Origin: Microbacterium sp. XT11
GTDB lineage: Bacteria; Actinomycetota; Actinomycetes; Actinomycetales; Microbacteriaceae
Assembly (NCBI RefSeq): GCF_001513675.1
Contig: NZ_CP013859.1
Location: 1,985,081 to 2,049,080, forward strand
Direction: 5' to 3'
DNA length: 64,000 nt
The notes below the pieces were generated by a model, which ran no database searches, was not told where the DNA came from, and saw nothing but the letters and a program-made list of their open reading frames with translations. This document shows, one piece after another, positions 55,858-63,959 of the stretch (position 1 is its first letter; each line of letters begins with the position of its first letter). A program made the position numbers and the translations under genes.

Positions 55858-56745
55858 ATGATTCAGAAGACCCGTGCGCTTCAGCGCGCCTCCGCGGCGG
55901 CATCCGCTCGCGCCGCCGTGACCGCCCGCCGGCCGAAGCTCATCTTCGGCACCGCTGCCGCCGCAGTCCTGGGCATCGCCCTCACCACCGGCATCGTCTC
56001 TGCGCCCGCCGTGGGGGCCGAGAAGCCGGATGCCGCGGCATCCGTCGCTCGCTTGTTCACCGGTGCGGAGCCGATCGCACGGCTGGCCGATGGCGCGGCC
56101 CTGACCCTCGCCCAGGCGCAGGATGCTCTGGGCGCGGCCGAAGCGATGAACGAAGAGGTGCTCGCCTCCGGTCTGCCCGTGGTGGCGGAGCGTACGTCCG
56201 TCGACACCGACGATCTGGCACGCGACGTGAGCGAGCTCGAGGACCGCGCGCTCATGCCGACCATGCTCTTGACGGCGCTTTCGGCCAGGGCGGAGCGCGA
56301 GACCGAGGCCGTGCAGCAGGAGACGGCGACGCTCCGTGCCGCTCTCACGGCCGCGCAGGAGAAGAAGGCCGCGGACGACGCGGCGGCTGCGGCCGCAGCG
56401 CAGGCCGCCGAGGCGGCGGCAGCGCTCGCCGCGGCGAACACCGTCGATGGAGCGAAGGCCACGGCGCGGCAGCTCGCGGCGAGCCGATACGGCTGGGGAG
56501 ACGACCAGTTCTCCTGCCTGAACTCGTTGTGGACCAAGGAATCGAGCTGGAACTACCAGGCGTACAACCCCTCCGGTGCCACCGGCATCCCGCAGGCTCT
56601 GCCGGGGAGCAAGATGGCTTCGGCGGGCGCAGACTGGCAGACGAACGCCGCGACGCAGATCGCCTGGGGTCTGGGCTACATCTCCTCGGTGTACGGAACG
56701 CCGTGCAGCGCCTGGTCGCACTCGCAGGCCACGAACTGGTACTGA
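55858..56745 (+). CDS. Secreted transglycosylase-like cell-wall protein
   Basis: 295 aa. A long basic N-terminus and hydrophobic stretch (IFGTAAAAVLGIALTTGIVS, then APAVGA) form a signal peptide. An Ala/Glu/Lys-rich coiled coil (about 140-205) follows. The C-terminal domain has SLWTKESSWNYQAYNPSGATG with a likely catalytic Glu, GIPQALPGSKM, and a closing ATNWY. This is the transglycosylase SLT-like domain found in actinobacterial wall proteins. It probably trims peptidoglycan. No strong ribosome site; GAAAG is 13 nt upstream. Confidence 0.82.
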   Translation: MIQKTRALQRASAAASARAAVTARRPKLIFGTAAAAVLGIALTTGIVSAPAVGAEKPDAAASVARLFTGAEPIARLADGAALTLAQAQDALGAAEAMNEEVLASGLPVVAERTSVDTDDLARDVSELEDRALMPTMLLTALSARAERETEAVQQETATLRAALTAAQEKKAADDAAAAAAAQAAEAAAALAAANTVDGAKATARQLAASRYGWGDDQFSCLNSLWTKESSWNYQAYNPSGATGIPQALPGSKMASAGADWQTNAATQIAWGLGYISSVYGTPCSAWSHSQATNWY

Positions 56746-56822
56746 CCCCGCCGGTTCACAGACCCGTGCAGGGCGCGCCCACAGACGGACGGCGGGCGGG
56801 CGCGTCGGCGCGTCAGACCTCC

Positions 56823-57371
56823 TCAGCGCAGCTCGGAGATCAGAACCGCGGAGGTCGACGCTTCGGTGGCGCGGAAGACGTGCGGCGCATCTCCGGGGTA
56901 GGTGAGGTAGTCGCCGGGACCCAGGACGATCGGCGCGTCGGCGGGACCGACCTCGGCCCGTCCGGTCATGAGCACGACATGCTCGATCGTGCCGGGGTGG
57001 TGCGGGTCGGAGCGGCGCGCATCGCCGGGGTCGGCGCGGATGAGGTAGATGTCGCGGCGGGGGGCGGGCGGGCTCGCCGAGAGGAGCGTCGCGCTGTAGG
57101 CCGCGGCCGATGACGGCACGCCGGCGTGATCGTCGGCCCTGATCAGCGTCGGCGCGTTGGCCTGCTGGTCGACGAGCACCGCGAACGGCACGCCGAGGGC
57201 GACGCCGAGCGCCCACAGGGTCTCGACGCTGGGGTTGCCGGACCCGTTCTCGAGCTGCGACACCGTCGCCTTCGAGACGCCGGCGCGACGCGCGAGCTCC
57301 GACACCGACAGGCCCGAGGTCTCCCGCTCCCGGCGCAGCGTGCGGGCGATGCGAGTGCGCAGGTCATCCAT
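56823..57371 (-). CDS. XRE-family HTH regulator with cupin domain
   Basis: 182 aa. The helix-turn-helix (LSVSELARRAGVSKATVSQLE, about 21-45) is followed by a cupin domain (HPGTIEHVVLMTGRAEVG, LGPGDYLTYPGDAPHVF) that senses a small molecule. It diverges from azlCD, so it probably controls branched-chain amino acid export. A near-perfect 22-bp palindrome lies just upstream of both genes. Confidence 0.9.
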   Translation of the reverse strand: MDDLRTRIARTLRRERETSGLSVSELARRAGVSKATVSQLENGSGNPSVETLWALGVALGVPFAVLVDQQANAPTLIRADDHAGVPSSAAAYSATLLSASPPAPRRDIYLIRADPGDARRSDPHHPGTIEHVVLMTGRAEVGPADAPIVLGPGDYLTYPGDAPHVFRATEASTSAVLISELR

Positions 57372-57382
57372 GCGTTCATCAT

Positions 57383-57404
57383 GTCAAACGATCGTTCGCT
57401 TGAC
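57383..57404. promoter_or_regulatory. Operator-like palindrome between the cupin regulator and azlC
   Basis: GTCAA at each end (inverted) and a perfect AACGATCGTT core (57387-57396) make a 22-bp imperfect palindrome. It overlaps the -35 box of the azlC promoter, the expected place for repression by the HTH-cupin protein. Confidence 0.55.
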
Positions 57405-57428
57405 GACATGCAGGGCAGCGTTCAGAAT
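57400..57428 (+). promoter_or_regulatory. azlCD promoter
   Basis: TTGACG (57400-57405) and CAGAAT (57423-57428) are 17 nt apart. Transcription would begin near 57435, downstream of the ATGs at 57381 and 57408. Confidence 0.5.
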
Positions 57429-57437
57429 GATGTCCAT

Positions 57438-58169
57438 GTGTTCAATGAACCGAACAGTCGAATCGTGAGCGGCGACCGGGAGGTGTGGCGCGAAGCCCTC
57501 GGCGTCGTGATCGCCACCAGCGCGTACGGAGTCTCGTTCGGGGCGCTCGCCGTGGCCGCTGGTCTGGACGTCTGGCAGACCTGCGTCCTCAGCCTGCTCA
57601 TGTTCACGGGAGGATCGCAGTTCGCATTCGTCGGCGTCTTCAGCGCGGGAGGCCTCGCCGCTCTGCCCTCGGCGATCGCCTCGGCCGGATTGCTCGGCGT
57701 GCGCAATGTCGCCTACGGCATGAGGATGTCGCAGATCATCGGCACGCGTGCGCGCGACAGAGCGGCCGCGGCACACTTCACGATCGACGAGTCGACCGCC
57801 GTCGCCATCTCTCAAGACGATCCCCGACTGCGCCGCGTCGGCTTCTGGGTCACCGGCGTCGGCATCTTCGTGGGGTGGAACCTCACGACGCTCGTGGGTG
57901 CTCTCGTGGGCGACGTGCTCGGCGATCCCAGGACGTGGGGTCTCGACGCGGCGGCTGCCGCAGCCTTCCTCGCGCTGCTGTGGCCCCGGCTGCGACGCAG
58001 GCAGGCGGGCGCCGTCGGTGCGGCGGCCGCCGTCGTGGCGGCTGTCCTCACGCCCTTCCTCATGCCCGGGCTCCCGGTGCTCGTCGCCGCGGTCGTCGCG
58101 ATCGTCGTGGGATGGACCGACTGGCTCGGCCGGTCAGGCGCGCCGCGCAGAGCAGGTGGTGTCGCGTGA
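57438..58169 (+). CDS. azlC: AzlC family branched-chain amino acid export protein
   Basis: About 243 aa. WREALGVVIATSAYGVSFGALA, LMFTGGSQFAFVGVF and GVRNVAYGMRM are AzlC hallmarks, with six or so helices. With AzlD it exports leucine-type amino acids or analogues. The start is uncertain: I chose GTG 57438, the first in-frame start after the likely transcript start. ATG 57381 and 57408 are upstream in frame but lie inside the operator/promoter. It overlaps azlD by 4 nt. Confidence 0.87.
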   Translation: MFNEPNSRIVSGDREVWREALGVVIATSAYGVSFGALAVAAGLDVWQTCVLSLLMFTGGSQFAFVGVFSAGGLAALPSAIASAGLLGVRNVAYGMRMSQIIGTRARDRAAAAHFTIDESTAVAISQDDPRLRRVGFWVTGVGIFVGWNLTTLVGALVGDVLGDPRTWGLDAAAAAAFLALLWPRLRRRQAGAVGAAAAVVAAVLTPFLMPGLPVLVAAVVAIVVGWTDWLGRSGAPRRAGGVA

Positions 58170-58480
58170 CGCTGTGGTCCGCGATCCTTCTCGCGGCGAT
58201 CATCTGCCTCTCGCTCAAGGCCGCGGGCTACCTCGTCCCGTCCCGGGTCCTCGAGGCGCCGCGGCCCGCACGGATCTCCGACCTGCTGACCGTCGCCCTG
58301 CTCTCGGCGCTCGTCGCGGTGCAGACGCTCGGCAGCGGGCAGGCGATCACGGTGGATGCGCGCGTGCCGGCACTCATGGTCGCGGCGGGCCTGCTGTGGA
58401 TGCGGCAGTCGTTCCTCGTGGTGGTCGTCGCGGCCGCGGCGGTGGCTGCCCTCCTTCGGCTGGTCGGCTGGGCCGTGTGA
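58166..58480 (+). CDS. azlD: AzlD family small exporter subunit
   Basis: 104 aa with three to four helices. SLKAAGYLVPSRVLEAPR and ALVAVQTLGSGQAITVDAR are typical of AzlD. It forms the export complex with AzlC. It starts with GTG on the azlC stop (GTGA). Confidence 0.88.
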   Translation: MTLWSAILLAAIICLSLKAAGYLVPSRVLEAPRPARISDLLTVALLSALVAVQTLGSGQAITVDARVPALMVAAGLLWMRQSFLVVVVAAAAVAALLRLVGWAV

Positions 58481-58509
58481 GCCGGGCCGCGTGAGCCGGG
58501 CCGGGTCGA

Positions 58510-58567
58510 CGGCCTCCGTGGGCCGGCCCGCGTCGCCGGCCTCCGTGGGCCGGCCCGCGTCGCCGGT
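58510..58567. repeat. 27-bp tandem duplication after azlD
   Basis: A 27-nt unit beginning CGGCCTCCGTGGGCC is present twice in a row, with similar flanks (GCCGGGCC repeats at 58484-58505). It is GC-rich and non-coding. Confidence 0.75.
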
Positions 58568-58593
58568 CGGCAATCGGCGTCGACGCTCGAGCG

Positions 58594-58599
58594 TAGGAT
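58594..58599 (+). promoter_or_regulatory. -10 box of a probable leaderless transcript
   Basis: TAGGAT lies 7 nt before GTG 58607. Confidence 0.4.
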
Positions 58600-58606
58600 C
58601 GATGGA

Positions 58607-59014
58607 GTGCGGATGACCTGGCTTACCAAAGTGCTGTCCTGGCTCGCGGCCTTCGTCGTCGGGGGAGTGTTCGGCGTCGCGGGGACCATCGCGCACAGCC
58701 TCACCTGGGGAGTGATCCCGGTCGGCCTGGTCGTCGGAGCGATCGCGTGCGGAGCGATCCTCGTGGCGATCAGAGCGCTCACCCATGACCGCGGCGCCAC
58801 GCTCGCGGCCGGCATCGGGATGGTGGGGATGCTGATGCTGATCTCGGGCGTCGGCCCCGGCGGCTCCGTCGTGGTGCAGGACACGGTCGCCGGGCACATC
58901 TGGATCTACCTCGTGTCGGGCCTGGTGTTGCTCGCGGTGGCGTGGCCCTCGCTGAACCGCGCGGCGGTGCGGCCTGACGCGCCCGCGGCCGAGTCCACGG
59001 CGCGCGAGTCGTAG
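58607..59014 (+). CDS. DUF6113-like four-helix membrane protein
   Basis: 135 aa with four hydrophobic helices (VLSWLAAFVVGGVFGVAGTI, WGVIPVGLVVGAIACGAILV and two more). Proteins of this kind, placed before fdxA in actinobacteria, are called DUF6113; function unknown. A TAGGAT box 7 nt before GTG 58607 favours that start. ATG 58613, with GGAG 5 nt upstream, is the alternative. Confidence 0.72.
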   Translation: MRMTWLTKVLSWLAAFVVGGVFGVAGTIAHSLTWGVIPVGLVVGAIACGAILVAIRALTHDRGATLAAGIGMVGMLMLISGVGPGGSVVVQDTVAGHIWIYLVSGLVLLAVAWPSLNRAAVRPDAPAAESTARES

Positions 59015-59017
59015 ACT
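59012..59017 (+). promoter_or_regulatory. -10 box of leaderless fdxA
   Basis: TAGACT ends 6 nt before the GTG start of fdxA, so the mRNA should begin at the start codon. Confidence 0.5.
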
Positions 59018-59023
59018 GGGACC

Positions 59024-59344
59024 GTGACGTATGTGATCGCCCTTCCCTGTGTCGATGTGAAGGACCGTGCCTGCATCGACGAGTGCCCCGTCGACTGCAT
59101 CTACGAGGGGGAGCGCTCGCTGTACATCCACCCCGACGAGTGCGTGGACTGCGGCGCGTGCGAGCCGGTGTGCCCGGTCGAGGCGATCTACTACGAAGAC
59201 GATCTGCCCGAGGAGTGGCAGGACTACTACAAGGCCAACGTCGAGTTCTTCGACGAGATCGGCTCGCCCGGAGGCGCCGCGAAGGTCGGCGTGTATCCGT
59301 TCGATCACCCGATCATCGCCGCCCTCCCGCCGCAGGGCGAGTGA
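59024..59344 (+). CDS. fdxA: Seven-iron ferredoxin
   Basis: 106 aa. PCVDVKDRACIDECPVDCIY carries the first cluster ligands (3Fe-4S type spacing) and CVDCGACEPVCPVEAIYY the [4Fe-4S] motif. A C-terminal extension of about 45 residues is normal for actinobacterial FdxA. It carries electrons to P450s and other redox enzymes. A -10 box 6 nt before the GTG suggests a leaderless mRNA. It is followed 4 nt later by dapC. Confidence 0.95.
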   Translation: MTYVIALPCVDVKDRACIDECPVDCIYEGERSLYIHPDECVDCGACEPVCPVEAIYYEDDLPEEWQDYYKANVEFFDEIGSPGGAAKVGVYPFDHPIIAALPPQGE

Positions 59345-59348
59345 CCCG

Positions 59349-60461
59349 GTGAGCGTCCGCGACCTCGCCGACTACCCGTGGGACGCCGTGGTCCCGTACC
59401 GCGAGCGAGCCTCCCGGCATCCGGGCGGACTCGTCGACCTCTCGATCGGCTCTCCGGTCGATCCGACCCCCGAACTCATCCGACGTGCGCTCGCCGAGGC
59501 GACGGATGCGCACGCCTATCCGCAGACGGTTGGGACACCGGCGCTTCGCGAGGCCATCGTCGCCTGGTATGCACGGCGCAGGGGCGTGCCCAACCTGACC
59601 GTCGACAACGTGCTGCCCACCATCGGGTCCAAGGAGCTCGTGGCGCTCTTGCCCACGCTGCTGGGGCTCGGTGAGGGCGACATCGTGGTGCACCCGCGTG
59701 TCGCCTACCCGACCTACGAGGTGGGCGCCCGCGTCGCGGGATCCACGCCTCTCGCGATCGACGAGCCGGACGAGTGGCCGGACGGCACGAAGCTCGTCTG
59801 GATCAACACGCCGGGCAACCCGGACGGCCGTACCTGGTCGATCGACGAGCTCGCGCGGGCGGTCGCCCGTGCCCGGGAGCTCGGCGCCGTGCTGGCGAGC
59901 GACGAATGCTATGCCGAGCTCGGCTGGGACGGACCCTGGACGCATCAGCCGGTACCGTCGGTCCTCGACCCGCGCGTGACCGGCGGCAGCCGGGCGAACC
60001 TGCTCAGCGTGTACTCGCTGAGCAAGCAGTCCAATCTCGCGGGCTATCGCGCCGCGTTCATCGCCGGCTGCTCTCGCATCGTCGGCGACCTGCTCGCCGC
60101 GCGGAAGCACCTCGGTCTCATGCCGCCGGCACCGGTCCAGCACGCCATGGCGGTCGCGCTGGGGGACGACGAACACGTGCGCGCGCAGAAGGAGCTCTAC
60201 CGCTCTCGTCGTGACGTGCTGCGTCCCGCGCTCGAGGCGGCAGGCTTCCGCATCGACGGTTCAGAGGCCGGCCTGTACCTCTGGGCGACGGAGGGGAGGG
60301 ATGCCTGGGAGAGCATGGCGCGGCTCGCCGAGCTCGGCATCCTCGCGGGGCCAGGGCCGTTCTACGGGACGCACTCGCACGAGCACGTGCGCCTCGCCCT
60401 GACGGCGCCCAGCGAACGCGTCGCCGAGGCCGCTCGGCGGCTCTCTGGGGGAACCCTGTAG
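59349..60461 (+). CDS. dapC: Succinyldiaminopimelate aminotransferase
   Basis: 370 aa, PLP fold type I. SVRDLADYPWDAVVPYRERA opens it; VDLSIGSPVDPTPE, INTPGNPDGR and the PLP lysine in VYSLSKQSNLAGYR follow. The fdxA-dapC order is well conserved in actinobacteria. DapC transfers an amino group in the succinylase branch of lysine and diaminopimelate synthesis. It starts with GTG 59349, GACCCG upstream being a poor ribosome site, so it probably relies on coupling to fdxA. Confidence 0.93.
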   Translation: MSVRDLADYPWDAVVPYRERASRHPGGLVDLSIGSPVDPTPELIRRALAEATDAHAYPQTVGTPALREAIVAWYARRRGVPNLTVDNVLPTIGSKELVALLPTLLGLGEGDIVVHPRVAYPTYEVGARVAGSTPLAIDEPDEWPDGTKLVWINTPGNPDGRTWSIDELARAVARARELGAVLASDECYAELGWDGPWTHQPVPSVLDPRVTGGSRANLLSVYSLSKQSNLAGYRAAFIAGCSRIVGDLLAARKHLGLMPPAPVQHAMAVALGDDEHVRAQKELYRSRRDVLRPALEAAGFRIDGSEAGLYLWATEGRDAWESMARLAELGILAGPGPFYGTHSHEHVRLALTAPSERVAEAARRLSGGTL

Positions 60462-60630
60462 ATTTCCTCATCGGAACGGCGTTCCTTTTGGCGGTTGCCA
60501 CAGTAGGCCTGCATGACGACTAGGCTGTAGAGGCGATTCCGTCGAGAACCGACGTCTCGAACGACAGGGCGCTGACTGCGCCGGCGACATCGCCACATCC
60601 GGCTTGATGACAACTCTTGAGGAGGCCCGC

Positions 60631-61926
60631 GTGAGCGCAGCGGCAGACCAGCAGGCGACGGCGAAGCTGACGATCGGCGACAGAACGTCTGAGTTCCCGG
60701 TCGTGCGGGGCACGGCGGGGCACGACAGCATCGACTTCTCCACGCTGACCCGCCAGACCGGCTACACCGCGCTCGATTACGGGTTCGTGAACACGGCGTC
60801 GACGAAGTCGGCGATCACGTTCATCGACGGTGACAAGGGGATCCTGCGCTACCGGGGATACCCCATCGAGCAGCTGGCCGGATCGACGAGCTATCTCGAA
60901 GTGGCGTGGCTGCTGATCTACGGCGAGCTCCCCTCGGCGTCCGAGCTCGCCGAGTTCGATGAGAAGATCCGCCGCCACACGCTCCTGCACGAAGACCTCA
61001 AGCGCTTCTTCTCCGCTCTGCCGCACACCGCGCACCCGATGTCGGTGCTGTCGTCGGCCGTGGCCGCGCTCTCGACCTACTACGAGGGGCAGACCGACCC
61101 GCACAACCCCGAGCACGTCGAGCTCAACATGGTGCGCATGCTGGCCAAGCTCCCGGTCATCGCCGCCTACGCCCACAAGAAGAGCATCGGCCAGGCGTTC
61201 CTCTACCCCGACAACTCCCTCGGCTTCGTCGAGAACTTCCTCAAGCTCAACTTCGGCGTGCACTCCGAGGAGTACGAGGTCAACCCCGTCATGGCGAAGG
61301 CCCTCGAGCTCCTCCTGATCCTGCACGAGGATCACGAGCAGAACGCGTCGACCTCGACCGTCCGCCTCGTCGGATCGACCGGCGCGAACCAGTTCGCCTC
61401 GATCTCCGCCGGCATCCAGGCGCTGTCCGGCCCGCTGCACGGCGGAGCCAACGAGGCCGTGCTGACGATGCTCGGTCAGATCCGCGAGTCGGGCCAGAGC
61501 GTGTCCCGCTTCGTCGAGCGCGTGAAGAACAAGGAAGAGGGCGTGAAGCTCATGGGCTTCGGGCACCGGGTCTACAAGAACTACGACCCGCGTGCCAAGC
61601 TCGTCAAGGCTGCGGCAGACGAGGTGCTGGCGTCTCTCGGAGTCTCCGACCCGCTCCTCGACCTCGCGAAGGAGCTCGAGGAGATCGCCCTCGCCGACGA
61701 CTACTTCCGTGAGCGCCGCCTCTACCCGAACGTCGACTTCTACACCGGCGTCATCTACAAGGCCATGGGCTTCCCCACGCGTATGTTCACGGTGCTGTTC
61801 GCGATCGGACGGCTTCCCGGCTGGCTCGCGCAGTGGCGCGAGCTGCAGCTCGACCCGCAGACGAAGATCGGCCGTCCGCAGCAGCTCTACGTCGGCTCCC
61901 CGGAGCGCAGCTACTCCGCGCGCTGA
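60631..61926 (+). CDS. gltA: Citrate synthase
   Basis: 431 aa, type II length. LRYRGYPIEQLA, catalytic histidines in NASTSTVRLVGSTGANQF and GPLHGGANEAVL, and MGFGHRVYKNYDPR identify it; VDFYTGVIYKAMGFP follows near the end. It joins oxaloacetate and acetyl-CoA at the entry of the TCA cycle. I start at GTG 60631 because GAGGAGG lies 5 nt before it; an ATG at 60607 has no such site. A 15-bp hairpin follows the stop. Confidence 0.96.
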   Translation: MSAAADQQATAKLTIGDRTSEFPVVRGTAGHDSIDFSTLTRQTGYTALDYGFVNTASTKSAITFIDGDKGILRYRGYPIEQLAGSTSYLEVAWLLIYGELPSASELAEFDEKIRRHTLLHEDLKRFFSALPHTAHPMSVLSSAVAALSTYYEGQTDPHNPEHVELNMVRMLAKLPVIAAYAHKKSIGQAFLYPDNSLGFVENFLKLNFGVHSEEYEVNPVMAKALELLLILHEDHEQNASTSTVRLVGSTGANQFASISAGIQALSGPLHGGANEAVLTMLGQIRESGQSVSRFVERVKNKEEGVKLMGFGHRVYKNYDPRAKLVKAAADEVLASLGVSDPLLDLAKELEEIALADDYFRERRLYPNVDFYTGVIYKAMGFPTRMFTVLFAIGRLPGWLAQWRELQLDPQTKIGRPQQLYVGSPERSYSAR

Positions 61927-61938
61927 CCGCGAACGCCG

Positions 61939-61972
61939 AGAAGAGCGGATGCCGGGCGGCATCCGCTCTTCT
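61939..61972 (+). terminator. Hairpin terminator of gltA
   Basis: AGAAGAGCGGATGCC (61939-61953) pairs perfectly with 61958-61972 around a 4-nt loop, 12 nt after the stop. The T tail is weak. Confidence 0.7.
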
Positions 61973-62013
61973 GCGTACCGGAGAGAGGATCCTCTGCCGG
62001 TCGCGCTCAGGCG

Positions 62014-62061
62014 CGGTTCCGTTGAGGTACGGTTCCGTTGAGGTGCGGTTGCACCGAGGTG
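62014..62061. repeat. 16-bp tandem repeats
   Basis: Three units at 62014, 62030 and 62046, the first two reading CGGTTCCGTTGAGGTR and the third partly diverged. Two weaker copies (GTCGCG.TGAGGCG) follow up to about 62090. Non-coding. Confidence 0.75.
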
Positions 62062-62164
62062 GTCGCGCTGAGGCGGTCGCGTCGAGGCGCGCGAAAGGTC
62101 GGAGCCTCGGTGCGACTCGCCGGGCGGCGGATGCCGTCACCGGCGTGTCGCGCGAGGATTCCGA

Positions 62165-62271
62165 CCTTTCAGACGTCGCGGCGCGGGTAGGCCCTTTCAG
62201 ACGTCGCGGCGCGGGTAGGCCCTTTCAGACGTCGCGGCGCGGGTAGGCCCTTTCAGACGTCGCGGCGCGGG
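62165..62271. repeat. 28-bp tandem repeats at the 3' end of the helicase gene
   Basis: The segment TTTCAGACGTCGCGGCGCGG recurs at 62167, 62195, 62223 and 62251, an exact 28-nt period. The fourth copy ends at the helicase stop codon. Upstream, GAAAGGTCGGA (62093-62103) is the reverse complement of 62160-62170, so the array is joined to a larger inverted repeat. The rest of the 345-nt gap between gltA and the helicase holds only the gltA hairpin and the 16-bp repeats. Confidence 0.85.
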
Positions 62272-63690
62272 TCAGCGCGCCTGTCCGCCTCGTCCGCCCT
62301 GCGAACGCGTGCTCCCGTTTCCGCGGGTCGGTCGTCCGCCGCCCTTCGCCTGCCCCTGACCGCCCTGGCGAGAGCCGCCCTGCGGCGCTGCGCCCTGGCC
62401 CCTGGACCGGCGGCGCCGGCGACGTGACGGCGGAGTGGCAGCCGACGACCTCTCGCCTCCGGCGGGGCGCTGCGCTGCCTGGCGCTGAGGCTGAGTCTGC
62501 GCCGGCGCGGGGCGCACGTGCGGCGCGCGCTCGGGGACGAGCTCGGTGACGGCATCCGCCGTGAGGTCTTCGAGGGGCGCCGAGATGGCAGCCTTGCGGA
62601 GCAGGTCCTTCACGTCGCGACGCTGATCGGGCAGCACGACCGTGACGACGGTACCGGCGGCGCCGGCGCGCGCCGTGCGCCCGGAGCGGTGCAGGTAAGC
62701 CTTGTGCTCGACGGGCGGATCGACGTGCACCACGAGGTCGACGTTGTCGACGTGCACGCCGCGCGCCGCCACGTCGGTCGCCACGAGCACGCGCACGCCG
62801 CCGGCCGCGGGATCGGCCGAGAACGCGCCGAGGTTGCGCTCACGCGCGTTCTGCGAGAGGTTCCCGTGCAGGTCGACCGCGGGGATGCCGGCGGCCGTGA
62901 GCTGCTTGGCGAGCTTCTTCGCCTGGTGCTTCGTGCGCGTGAAGAGGATGCGGCGGCCGGTGCCGGAAGCGAGGTCGCGCACCAGCGCCGTCTTGTCCTC
63001 GGGGGAGTCGACGACGAGCACGCGGTGGGTCATCTCCCCGACGGGCACGCTGGCCTCATCGACCTCGTGGCTCACCGGGTTCACCAGGAAGCGGCGTGCC
63101 AGCGTGTCGATGCCGCGGTCGAGCGTCGCGCTGAAGAGCAGGCGCTGGCCCCCGGCCGGCGTGGCCTGCAGGATGCGCGTGACCCCGGGGAGGAAGCCGA
63201 GATCAGCCATGTGATCGGCCTCGTCGAGCACGGTGACCTCGATCGCGCTGAGACGCACGACCTGCTGCTTCATGAGGTCTTCGAGGCGGCCAGGACACGC
63301 GACGACGATGTCGACGCCGCCCTGCAGCGCGCGCTCCTGCGGTCGCTGGCTGACGCCGCCGAACACGGTGGTCACGGAGAGACCGACGGCCTCGGCGAGC
63401 GGGGCGACGGTGGCAGCGATCTGCGTGGCGAGTTCGCGGGTCGGTGCGAGCACGAGCCCACGCGGAAGGCCGGCGCGGCGCTTCCTGCCCGACGCGGCGA
63501 GGCGTGCCACGAGCGGCAGCGCGAATGCGATGGTCTTGCCGCTGCCGGTGCGTCCGCGGCCGAGGAGGTCGCGTCCGGCGAGTGAGTCGGGGAGCGTGTC
63601 GCGTTGGATGGCGAAGGCCTCGGTCTTGCCCGAGGCGGCGAGGACGGCGGCGAGCTCGGCGGGCACGCCGAGGTCGAGGAAAGAAGGCAT
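62272..63690 (-). CDS. DEAD-box ATP-dependent RNA helicase (RhlE-like)
   Basis: 472 aa. The Q motif region is FAIQRDTLP, Walker A GRGRTGSGKTIAF, then PTRELATQI, TVLDEADHMADLGF, LLFSATLD, ATDVAARGVHVDNV and HRSGRTARAG. The last 75 residues are an Arg/Gly/Gln-rich tail (SRRRRRRSRGQG, GGSRQGGQGQAKGGG) that in this group binds RNA. It probably remodels rRNA or mRNA in the cold. Start ATG 63690; its stop lies at the end of a 28-bp repeat array. Confidence 0.94.
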   Translation of the reverse strand: MPSFLDLGVPAELAAVLAASGKTEAFAIQRDTLPDSLAGRDLLGRGRTGSGKTIAFALPLVARLAASGRKRRAGLPRGLVLAPTRELATQIAATVAPLAEAVGLSVTTVFGGVSQRPQERALQGGVDIVVACPGRLEDLMKQQVVRLSAIEVTVLDEADHMADLGFLPGVTRILQATPAGGQRLLFSATLDRGIDTLARRFLVNPVSHEVDEASVPVGEMTHRVLVVDSPEDKTALVRDLASGTGRRILFTRTKHQAKKLAKQLTAAGIPAVDLHGNLSQNARERNLGAFSADPAAGGVRVLVATDVAARGVHVDNVDLVVHVDPPVEHKAYLHRSGRTARAGAAGTVVTVVLPDQRRDVKDLLRKAAISAPLEDLTADAVTELVPERAPHVRPAPAQTQPQRQAAQRPAGGERSSAATPPSRRRRRRSRGQGAAPQGGSRQGGQGQAKGGGRPTRGNGSTRSQGGRGGQAR

Positions 63691-63959
63691 GGAGAGACTC
63701 CGTCTGCGCGCAGCGGGGCGCGCGATCGTGGGGATGAGGTGGGCGACGGCGCAGAGAGCGCATCGGTTCGCCGTGCGAAAGGCCAGTCGGATGCTGGTGG
63801 TGGGAGCATTCGTGCTCGCGTTCGGTCCTCAGAGACCCCGTGTCGACGACGATGCCGTTCGGCCGCAGGCGCGAACAGCACCTCCAGTGTATCAGTGTGC
63901 TGGGGGTGGCCCGCTCAAGACCGCGCCGATGCGTGCGACGCTTCCTCCGGGCCCGCGGT
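63691..63959 (-). other. Intergenic region upstream of the helicase
   Basis: About 270 nt without a convincing gene. On the minus strand a GATACACT stretch (around 63888) could be a -10 box. The long leader would fit a cold-regulated helicase mRNA, but no conserved element is evident. Confidence 0.4.

Noticed and set aside
62165..62271. Four 28-bp repeats considered as a CRISPR array
   Set aside because: The units are directly adjacent with no spacers, and no cas gene is present.
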